This document shows, in pieces, positions 1 through 4,981 of a stretch of 6,275 nucleotides of DNA (positions within the stretch are counted from its first letter, which is position 1; every line of letters begins with the position of its first letter). The notes under the pieces are model-generated. The model was not told the DNA's origin, searched no databases, and saw nothing but the letters and a program-made list of their open reading frames with translations. A program made the position numbers and the translations under genes. Origin of the DNA: Candidatus Methanogasteraceae archaeon UBA261 (GTDB taxonomy: Archaea; Halobacteriota; Methanosarcinia; Methanosarcinales; Methanogasteraceae). The stretch lies in contig DAWR01000083.1 in NCBI GenBank assembly GCA_002506015.1, forward strand, positions 1 to 6,275. The letters are read 5' to 3'.

Positions 1-656
1 AGTTCCAGCGCATCCGCACTGCCGCGTTCGTACTCATGCCAGAGCCGGACCGCATCAAATCCGGTGATTCCTGTCGTGTCTTCACTACGTGTGATCCCGA
101 GCGCTCGCTCGATTGGCTTGAGACCACCCGAGTAACCGATGCGCCGCAGCGGATACATCAGATCCGTGTGCAATTGGTTGAACTCGATCTCGGGATACTC
201 GTGCTTTATGAATGGCAGGTCAAAGCGTGCGCCGTTGAACGTGACCAAAAAATCATATTTTGCAAACTCGCAGACGATGTCGTCAAGATCGATTCCGCGT
301 ACGTATGTCCTTGTCTTCTTACCATCGTATATCCCGACAACGGTCATGTAGTTGTAGTTCGGAGACAGACCTGTGGTCTCTATGTCCACAAAGGCGATTC
401 GGTCCTTAAAATCGCTGTATGCACGCCAGTGTTCGGGTTTCGGAAGCGATTGTGCAAAGAATCCGGCGTCACGTGAACTGAGGCGCTGCACAGACTCATC
501 GATTCCCTCAAGGATGGTTCTCTTTTTGGCAGCAGATATGGGTAGATCCTCCTGGTGTTCTGCAAATTCGGACCATGTTTTGATTCCGCATGACCATATC
601 TTCTCTTCGATCGTACGCCCGATGCGTGGTATGTGGATGTATGTACTTGTGAGCAT
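1..656 (-). CDS. RNase H-like (YprB/COG3359-type) predicted exonuclease, 3' end cut off by the window edge
   Basis: This minus-strand gene starts with ATG at 656 and remains open to base 1, giving 218 codons without a stop. Residues 5-35 (IHIPRIGRTIEEKIWSCGI, then TW) look like the helix-hairpin-helix lead-in often seen before this nuclease fold. Residues 89-96 (FVDIETTG) form DEDD motif I, with D91 and E93 as likely metal ligands. Residues 139-147 (TFNGARFDL) form motif II, with D146. The third acidic motif (YxxxD type) would lie just beyond the left edge, so catalytic completeness cannot be judged. Family knowledge points to a 3'-5' exonuclease or structure-specific nuclease acting on DNA or RNA; the substrate is unknown. 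An AGAGG Shine-Dalgarno lies about 8 bases before the ATG and a TATA-like box lies further upstream. The gene diverges from the tRNA-Leu gene. The family call is firm and the physiological role is not. Confidence 0.85.
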   Translation of the reverse strand, partial: MLTSTYIHIPRIGRTIEEKIWSCGIKTWSEFAEHQEDLPISAAKKRTILEGIDESVQRLSSRDAGFFAQSLPKPEHWRAYSDFKDRIAFVDIETTGLSPNYNYMTVVGIYDGKKTRTYVRGIDLDDIVCEFAKYDFLVTFNGARFDLPFIKHEYPEIEFNQLHTDLMYPLRRIGYSGGLKPIERALGITRSEDTTGITGFDAVRLWHEYERGSADALE

Positions 657-662
657 AGTTTT

Positions 663-668
663 GCCTCT
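663..668 (-). promoter_or_regulatory. Shine-Dalgarno of the RNase H-like gene
   Basis: Read on the minus strand, the sequence before the ATG is AAAGAGGCAAAACT. The AGAGG core sits about 7-8 bases from the start codon, which supports ATG 656 as the start of the truncated left-edge gene. Confidence 0.6.
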
Positions 669-696
669 TTTTCAGGACACAATGACTTATAGATGT

Positions 697-708
697 GATT
701 ATATCTTT
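697..708 (-). promoter_or_regulatory. TATA-like box for the RNase H-like gene
   Basis: The minus strand reads AAAGATATAATC. Its centre is about 46 bases before the ATG, so initiation about 26 bases downstream would give a leader of roughly 20 bases that includes the Shine-Dalgarno. Nearly the same box occurs upstream of aspS (4913-4924). This is an inference from sequence and spacing only. Confidence 0.5.
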
Positions 709-813
709 GTTTCTCTTGCAGGGGGTGCGTTACCGATTGAGACTGCGCGAAGATAAACCCACACAATCCATCCGCAGCGCCAAAACCCGGAACCATGCCC
801 CACCCAATCGACA

Positions 814-827
814 TGCTTAAATGATAT
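814..827 (+). promoter_or_regulatory. TATA-like box for tRNA-Leu
   Basis: The plus strand reads TGCTTAAATGATAT, an A/T-rich patch inside an otherwise GC-rich stretch. Its centre is about 39 bases before the mature tRNA 5' end. Archaeal spacing of about 26 bases would give a start near 846 and a short 5' leader for RNase P to remove. The remainder of 657-858 shows no other gene that I can support. Confidence 0.45.
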
Positions 828-858
828 CGCATGGAAGAGCACTCATATCTCGTGCTGA

Positions 859-941
859 GCGGAGGTAGCCAAGCGGTCAAAGGCGGTGGACTCAAGATCC
901 ACTCTCGCAGGAGTTCGCGGGTTCGAATCCCTCCCTCCGCA
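859..941 (+). tRNA. tRNA-Leu, anticodon CAA
   Basis: The acceptor stem is GCGGAGG (859-865) with CCTCCGC (934-940), and the discriminator is A941 as expected for Leu. U8 and A9 are present. The D stem is GCC/GGC (868-870 with 882-884) around loop AAGCGGTCAAA. The anticodon stem GTGGA/TCCAC (886-890 with 898-902) encloses loop CTCAAGA, giving anticodon CAA at 893-895 with U33 and G37; it reads UUG codons. A long class II variable arm (903-916) folds as CTC-GCAG-GAG, as expected for leucine tRNAs. The T loop TTCGAAT (922-928) is canonical. The T stem GCGGG/CCCTC has one C-U mismatch at its second pair. There is no intron, and CCA is not encoded because the next bases are TCA. The tRNA ends directly against the stop codon of convergent nop5. 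Confidence 0.97.
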
Positions 942-1742
942 TCACTTCTCTTTTCTCTTTTTTCGCTTGATTGATTCGATTCGATCGGTTAGGTCCTGAG
1001 CGAGCCCCTCGGAAACCTTGCCACTGTAGTAATCGATCCGTGCGGCGATTACCAGTTTTGAGGCGAACGCCCGTGCAATCCTGCCGCGCATTCGGTGGGG
1101 TGACGCATGGATGTGTGGGTGCTGGAAGATTACGCCGTGTTTTGGCGGAGATGCGCCGCGCAGATGCCGAAACATCGCCCGGTTCGCACCGAGAATCTGC
1201 ACGCGGCTCGCAGGCATCATGCAGAGTCTGTTGAGCCCGCCTGCGATACCGAGAAGTCGCGCAGCAAGAACGGCGCCTGCGAGATTCGTGAGATTGGGTG
1301 CAACGCGTGCGATCTCGTCTTTGATGTGCTCAATTAACGCCTCACGGCTTTTGTGCAGGTCGATCCGGTTCTGCGCGAGCATACGCATTGCGGAGGGGAG
1401 GATATCCTGCTCAGGGATTCGCCTCAGGTCTGATTCTGAAATTGAGTTTGAAATCGAGTCCGGGTCCTTGTAGGGGGCATACCAGTCAACGAGACGCTCT
1501 GAAAATAGGTTTATAGTGTCGTTCAGGTCGTCAAGTGCTTTTATCGCATGCATGACCTCTTCGTCCCGGTGTGCGGACGATGCGACCTGTTTCCTTGCGA
1601 GTCTGATTGTTACCTCGCGCAGCAGGGATCGGTACTCCTCTTCGGAATCAACGATGCCATATCTGAATAAAAAAGTGCGGAGGTGTGTTACCGGACTTTC
1701 TGAGTCCAGTAACATCGAAACGATCTCGGAAGAGTGGACCAT
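942..1742 (-). CDS. nop5: Nop5 (Nop56/58-like) core protein of archaeal C/D-box sRNPs, short N-terminal form
   Basis: This protein scaffolds the C/D-box guide RNP that directs 2'-O-methylation of rRNA and tRNA, bridging L7Ae bound to the guide RNA and fibrillarin. Residues 57-90 (from AHRDEEVMHAIKALDD to ERLVDWY) begin the coiled-coil dimerisation segment, which continues to about 145. Residues 146-240 form the NOP domain, with VAPNLTNLAGAVLAARL, AGGL, PASRVQILGA, FRHLRG, PPKHGVIFQHP and KLVIAARIDYYSG. A K/R-rich tail (259-266) ends the protein. At 266 residues it is about 100-150 shorter than the full-length archaeal form, and the deficit is N-terminal: only about 55 residues precede the coiled coil, where the fibrillarin-binding domain normally sits. 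I recall similarly short forms in haloarchaea. No fibrillarin gene is adjacent. The ATG directly follows the TGA of the upstream gene, with AAGGAG three bases before it. Met10 is a weaker alternative start. Confidence 0.93.
   Translation of the reverse strand: MVHSSEIVSMLLDSESPVTHLRTFLFRYGIVDSEEEYRSLLREVTIRLARKQVASSAHRDEEVMHAIKALDDLNDTINLFSERLVDWYAPYKDPDSISNSISESDLRRIPEQDILPSAMRMLAQNRIDLHKSREALIEHIKDEIARVAPNLTNLAGAVLAARLLGIAGGLNRLCMMPASRVQILGANRAMFRHLRGASPPKHGVIFQHPHIHASPHRMRGRIARAFASKLVIAARIDYYSGKVSEGLAQDLTDRIESIKRKKRKEK
946..963 (+). terminator. T-tract terminator of tRNA-Leu inside the nop5 tail
   Basis: Starting four bases past the tRNA 3' end, the plus strand is a pyrimidine tract, TTCTCTTTTCTCTTTTTT. 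T-runs without a hairpin are typical archaeal terminators. The same bases read on the other strand encode the lysine/arginine tail of Nop5 (RKKRKEK), so the tract has two roles. The terminator function is inferred. Confidence 0.5.
1437..1460 (-). repeat. Two-copy 12-bp tandem repeat inside nop5
   Basis: Two adjacent 12-base units (1437-1448 TGAAATTGAGTT and 1449-1460 TGAAATCGAGTC on the plus strand) differ at two positions. They encode DSIS-NSIS, residues 95-102 of Nop5, in the predicted loop between the two coiled-coil helices. The repeat preserves the reading frame. Confidence 0.7.
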
Positions 1743-2165
1743 TCACTCCTTGACCAGGACCGGTTTCGTTGCCTCGTGCGTGAACATGATCGGCAGGACA
1801 TTCAACACCCCTATAAGATCACCTTCCTTAATCTCGCCGGTCTCCTGTCCGAGAATGTATGCGACCTTGATATGTCGATCAGTCTCAACCGGTGCAACCC
1901 CGTCACCTGATCCGACGCGCACAACTGACACGAGTGGATGTGGAGTGAATGCGCACAGTAGTGCAAGCAGATCCTGCTGCAAGTTGATCTCCATGATCTT
2001 GATCTTCTCGAATGCGCCCTTCGCAATCGTCACATCCTCGCCTGCGATGATCATCTCCCATTTGGCACGGGTTGCTATCGTGAACTCGTAAGGCGATGCT
2101 TCGACCGTGATCCGCTCAGGTCCCTGTTCTGATGCCGAGACAATCTGTATAATTTGTGATGCCAT
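1743..2165 (-). CDS. DUF22-like conserved archaeal protein of unknown function
   Basis: This is a 140-residue soluble protein with no signal peptide or membrane segment. Residues 24-50 (SPYEFTIATRAKWEMIIAGEDVTIAKG) and 111-124 (GEIKEGDLIGVLNV) match my memory of the DUF22 family in methanogens and Archaeoglobi, with a basic, hydrophobic KIKIMEINL segment (54-62) between them. The pattern of short beta strands and a late GDLIGVLNV turn suggests a compact all-beta fold. I see no catalytic motif. It lies 30 bases after the cdc6 stop and its TGA directly abuts the nop5 ATG, so it is probably co-expressed with both. The ATG at 2165 has only a weak GAGAG-type ribosome site, and an AT-rich box 26 bases upstream would allow a leaderless transcript. 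The gene is certainly real. The family assignment is from memory and moderately sure, and no function should be assumed. Confidence 0.75.
   Translation of the reverse strand: MASQIIQIVSASEQGPERITVEASPYEFTIATRAKWEMIIAGEDVTIAKGAFEKIKIMEINLQQDLLALLCAFTPHPLVSVVRVGSGDGVAPVETDRHIKVAYILGQETGEIKEGDLIGVLNVLPIMFTHEATKPVLVKE
1746..1751 (-). promoter_or_regulatory. Shine-Dalgarno AAGGAG of nop5
   Basis: AAGGAG on the minus strand forms the last sense codons (Lys-Glu) of the DUF22-like gene. It is separated from the nop5 ATG only by the TGA stop. Three bases is tight spacing, which suggests translational coupling rather than independent initiation. Confidence 0.5.
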
Positions 2166-2186
2166 ACTCTCACATCTTGCTGATGC

Positions 2187-2196
2187 AATATATATT
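2187..2196 (-). promoter_or_regulatory. Possible internal TATA box ahead of the DUF22-like gene
   Basis: The run AATATATATT overlaps the cdc6 stop codon. Its centre is about 26 bases from the ATG at 2165, which is the spacing expected for a leaderless archaeal transcript. The box is palindromic, so orientation is inferred from the gene only. Confidence 0.35.
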
Positions 2197-3485
2197 CATC
2201 CCAGCCGTGTCTGGATTGAGTCCCGCGCCTGGATTAGATCGGGCTGTATACACATGACACCAGTGAGCGGCTGCAACCGCACATCATCGCTCAGCATGTG
2301 GTATATGTGATCAGGCGGCGTGTCGAGTGATATCTCCTTGGTCATGCCATATCTCCCCCGATTAACCACTATAGCATTCACGATTCCAAGCATGTCGAGT
2401 TCGGTGATGAGTTCGGTGATACGACGCTGTGTCAGGACGTCTATGTCAATCATACCACACATACGCCTGTAGATGCGGTAAACCTCTCCGGTGGACATGA
2501 TTTTTCTGCCGTTTCCAGTTCCCCGGATCAATTCAGGATCCTGATCGAGTGCCATGATGCTGTACAGCACCATCTTTGACTGCGTCGGAAGCGTTTTTAT
2601 CACCTCTGCAACACGATCGGACTCGATCTTGGACTGTGCCCGCCGGACATGGACTTCACTCACCAGAATCGATCCATCGCGTTCAGCGAGTTCTGACGAT
2701 ATCCTGAGCAGATCAAGGGCTTTGCGCGCATCGCCATGTTCCCGTGCTGCGAGTGCGGCACAGAGTGTGATCACAGTGGTATCGAGTATCGCGTCGTCGA
2801 ATGCCATATCAGCGCGCTGTCTGAGGATGTCTGTGAGCTGATCAGCATTATATGGTGGAAAAACGATCTCTTCCTCCCCAAGGGAACTTCTGACTCGCGG
2901 ATCAAGGAACTCTGTGAACTTCAGGTCGTTTGAGATGCCCACAAGACTGACTCTGGCATGTTTGAGCGTGGCGTTGATTCTTGATAAATTGTACAGCACA
3001 TCATCCCCTTTCTTTGTCAGTTTATCGATCTCATCGAGGATGATTATCACAGCCTGTTCTTTTGCATCGAGCGCTTTTTTGAATTCGGAGTACACCTGAT
3101 CGGTGGGCCACCCTGTCATCGGGATCTTCTTGCCGAAGTTACGCGCAAGCTTGGCGAGCAGCCGATACTGTGTGTCGATGATCTCACAATTCACATACAG
3201 TACAGTACATGGAATCTCACGTTCCACTCCCACTTTCTCGATCTCATTTCCGACATACGTGGTGACTGCAGTCTTACCAGTCCCGGTCTTCCCGTAGATC
3301 AGGATGTTTGATGGTGTATCTCCTCGCAACGCCACGATCAGAATCTTGATCAAAGAATCCACTTCCCGGTCCCTATGCGGGAGATGATTCGGAACATAGG
3401 TGGATCGAAGTACATCCCTGTTTTTAAATATCGATTTCGAGTCAAGTAATCCATTTATAGCCTCTGCTATGGGGGTATTTCTCAA
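2196..3485 (-). CDS. cdc6: Orc1/Cdc6 replication initiator (AAA+ ATPase)
   Basis: This origin-binding AAA+ protein marks archaeal replication origins and recruits the MCM helicase. At 429 residues it has the usual length. Residues 62-73 contain Walker A (YGKTGTGKTA core, K71 and T72). Residues 147-154 (IIILDEID) are Walker B. Sensor 1 is GISND (N186). DPRVRSS (195-201) holds the candidate arginine finger. Sensor 2 is HGDARKALDLLR (250-261, R254). From about 295 the C-terminal winged-helix DNA-binding domain follows. The first codon is TTG (3485), supported by a perfect AAGGAGG Shine-Dalgarno eight bases upstream. No origin-recognition-box repeats are recognisable in the 97 bases upstream. The gene is followed at 30 bases by the DUF22-like gene and then nop5, so the three may form one transcript. 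Nothing in it looks degraded. Confidence 0.97.
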   Translation of the reverse strand: MRNTPIAEAINGLLDSKSIFKNRDVLRSTYVPNHLPHRDREVDSLIKILIVALRGDTPSNILIYGKTGTGKTAVTTYVGNEIEKVGVEREIPCTVLYVNCEIIDTQYRLLAKLARNFGKKIPMTGWPTDQVYSEFKKALDAKEQAVIIILDEIDKLTKKGDDVLYNLSRINATLKHARVSLVGISNDLKFTEFLDPRVRSSLGEEEIVFPPYNADQLTDILRQRADMAFDDAILDTTVITLCAALAAREHGDARKALDLLRISSELAERDGSILVSEVHVRRAQSKIESDRVAEVIKTLPTQSKMVLYSIMALDQDPELIRGTGNGRKIMSTGEVYRIYRRMCGMIDIDVLTQRRITELITELDMLGIVNAIVVNRGRYGMTKEISLDTPPDHIYHMLSDDVRLQPLTGVMCIQPDLIQARDSIQTRLG

Positions 3486-3493
3486 AGACGCTC

Positions 3494-3500
3494 CCTCCTT
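3494..3500 (-). promoter_or_regulatory. Strong Shine-Dalgarno AAGGAGG that fixes the TTG start of cdc6
   Basis: The minus strand reads AAGGAGG, then eight bases (GAGCGTCT), then TTG at 3485. No in-frame ATG is near: the next residues are R-N-T-P-I-A. The spacing is ideal, so TTG is well supported. Confidence 0.8.
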
Positions 3501-3535
3501 ATCGGAATGTCGGCTTTGTACACCTCGATTACAAA

Positions 3536-3572
3536 CCTATTAAGGATTGCGGGCGTGTAATTTTATTTTAAC
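3536..3572 (-). promoter_or_regulatory. Probable cdc6 promoter region
   Basis: Two A/T-rich boxes occur on the minus strand, TTAAAATAAAATT (about 3559-3571) and CCTTAATAGG (3536-3545). Initiation about 26 bases past the second would leave a leader of roughly 30 bases carrying the Shine-Dalgarno. The sequence does not decide between the two. Confidence 0.35.
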
Positions 3573-3582
3573 AAAGTGAAAA
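3570..3582 (-). terminator. T-rich tract after the aspS stop
   Basis: Immediately after the TAA of aspS the minus strand reads TTTTCACTTTGTT. This is a modest T-rich run without a hairpin, compatible with an archaeal terminator but overlapping the cdc6 promoter area. The call is weak. Confidence 0.3.
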
Positions 3583-4887
3583 TTAGGGCGAGAGCCGCTT
3601 TCGATCACGGGGGAACAACACCACATCGCGGATGTTTTCAATCTCTATCATGGTCATCACTAATCGCTCAGCCCCGATCCCCCATCCGGCATGCGGGGGC
3701 ATCCCATACCCAAACGCCTTCAGGTAGAAATCAAACCCGTCCGGGTTGAGTCCGCATGCCTCGATTCGCTGGCGCAGCAGATCGTGCAGGTGGACACGCT
3801 GCGAACCGGACGCAAGTTCCATACGCGGATGCATAAGGTCGAATGATTTGCTGTAGGGCGGTCTATCGTCGTACGGCTGGGTGTAGTATGGCTTGATCTC
3901 TGTAGGCCAATCGACGAGGAAATAGTGCTCACCGATTGCGTTTCCTATCGCGCGTTCAGCAGCAGTGCCGAAATCATCGCCCCATTCGATCTCGTGCCCA
4001 CAGCCAAGTGCAATCTCGAGTGCGTCATCGTACGTCACCCGTCTGAACGGCAATTCGGGTATGGTAAGCTCGACTCCGAGATCGTTTAGTTGTTGCGCGC
4101 AGCTCTCTGATACGTGCGCGTAGGCAGCATGAACCATCCGCTCGAGGATATCCATCACATCGAGCTGATCCATGAAACTCGCCTCGATGTCTATTGATGT
4201 AGCCTCGTTGAGGTGGCGCAGGGTGTCGTGCTCCTCAGCGCGGAAGATCGCGCCGATCTCGTAGACCCGGTCAAGACCCGCCGCCATCATGAGCTGCTTG
4301 TATAGCTGCGGGCTCTGGTTCAGAAAAGCCTCTTTGTTGAAATATGTTATCGGAAATAACGCTGTGCCGCCCTCGGTTGCAGTTGCAACCACCTTTGGTG
4401 TGTTAATCTCGATGAAGCCCTCGCTCTCAAGGAAACTGCGCACGGCTTTCAGTACATGGTGGCGAACCGTGAATATGGCGAGCATCCTTCTCCGCCTCAG
4501 ATCGATGAATCTCGAATCGAGTCGCGTATCGATATCTGCTCCGACTTTGCCGGTGATATCCATTGGCAGCGGAGAATCCGATTCCGAAAGCACATCCAGG
4601 CTCTGTGGGATGATCTCGTATCCGCGGGGAGCCTGCTTCGCCCCCGCAACAGCTCCGGTCACCAGAATAACAGACTCCCGGTTCAACCTCTTGCCTTTCT
4701 CAAAGAGGGCAGAATCGGTCTTCTTTTTGACCATGGTGATCTGCATGAATCCTTCCCGGTCCCGAAGCACGATAAAACAGATTCCGCCAAGGTCGCGCGT
4801 CTCGTGTATCCAGCCCGCAACCGTGACTGTGTCGCCGTCCATCTCAGGCGTGATATCAGATGCATAATGGGTTCGCATGCCGTCCAT
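3583..4887 (-). CDS. aspS: Aspartyl-tRNA synthetase, archaeal type, probably non-discriminating (Asp/Asn)
   Basis: This class IIb enzyme charges tRNA-Asp with aspartate using ATP. It has 434 residues, normal for archaeal AspRS, which lacks the bacterial insertion domain. The N-terminal OB-fold anticodon domain (about 20-105) holds GWIHETRDLGG and LRDREGFMQIT. Class II motif 1 is in FLESEGFIEINTPKVVATATEGG (152-174), followed by the aspartate-binding QSPQLYKQ (191-198). Motif 2 is FRAEEHDTLRHLNEA (215-229). Motif 3 is GWGIGAERLV (401-410). H28 and P87 occupy the two positions that are Trp and Lys in the discriminating Thermococcus enzyme, so tRNA-Asn is probably also aspartylated, as in organisms that make Asn-tRNA with an amidotransferase. 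ATG 4887 gives an MDG extension; Met4 (4878) gives the more usual MRTHY start with a 14-base leader, and neither has a clear Shine-Dalgarno. Confidence 0.97.
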   Translation of the reverse strand: MDGMRTHYASDITPEMDGDTVTVAGWIHETRDLGGICFIVLRDREGFMQITMVKKKTDSALFEKGKRLNRESVILVTGAVAGAKQAPRGYEIIPQSLDVLSESDSPLPMDITGKVGADIDTRLDSRFIDLRRRRMLAIFTVRHHVLKAVRSFLESEGFIEINTPKVVATATEGGTALFPITYFNKEAFLNQSPQLYKQLMMAAGLDRVYEIGAIFRAEEHDTLRHLNEATSIDIEASFMDQLDVMDILERMVHAAYAHVSESCAQQLNDLGVELTIPELPFRRVTYDDALEIALGCGHEIEWGDDFGTAAERAIGNAIGEHYFLVDWPTEIKPYYTQPYDDRPPYSKSFDLMHPRMELASGSQRVHLHDLLRQRIEACGLNPDGFDFYLKAFGYGMPPHAGWGIGAERLVMTMIEIENIRDVVLFPRDRKRLSP

Positions 4888-4912
4888 AGTGGATGTTAGA
4901 CCATATATCGGT

Positions 4913-4924
4913 GTTATATCTTTT
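4913..4924 (-). promoter_or_regulatory. TATA-like box for aspS
   Basis: The minus strand reads AAAAGATATAAC. Initiation about 26 bases downstream falls near 4892, leaving a leader of about 5 bases to ATG 4887 or about 14 bases to ATG 4878. It closely resembles the box at 697-708. The rest of the 94-base purM-aspS gap contains nothing that I can assign. Confidence 0.5.
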
Positions 4925-4981
4925 GGTGCGGAGTGCTTGTTTGGCTAACCCTTATGTGTGTGTTATACCCCATGGTGTGGA

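Noticed and set aside
36..756. Overlapping plus-strand open frames (36-476, 139-351, 373-756)
   Set aside because: They lie antisense to the RNase H-like gene, whose minus-strand translation carries conserved nuclease motifs; the plus-strand products match nothing I recognise.
380..895. Minus-strand open frame of 171 codons crossing the tRNA
   Set aside because: It runs antisense through the tRNA-Leu gene, then the divergent promoter region, then a wrong frame of the nuclease gene. Composition is low in family-like features.
1516..2091. Plus-strand open frame of 191 codons across nop5 and the DUF22-like gene
   Set aside because: It is serine-rich and antisense to two well-supported genes, a typical shadow of codon usage on the other strand.
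2402..2412. C-box-like GTGATGA on the plus strand as part of a C/D guide RNA
   Set aside because: It is inside the cdc6 coding sequence with no matching D box at guide-RNA distance and no terminal stem.
3486..3582. Replication origin next to cdc6
   Set aside because: Origins often flank cdc6, but I see no repeated origin recognition box (TCCAGTGGAAAC-type with G-string) in this 97-base gap, nor a long AT-rich unwinding region. TTCCAGTGATACG at 6170-6182 and GTTTCCAGTTCC at 2510-2521 match only part of the consensus.
4289..4899. Plus-strand open frames antisense to aspS
   Set aside because: The AspRS motifs on the minus strand are complete and continuous; the antisense products show no domain.
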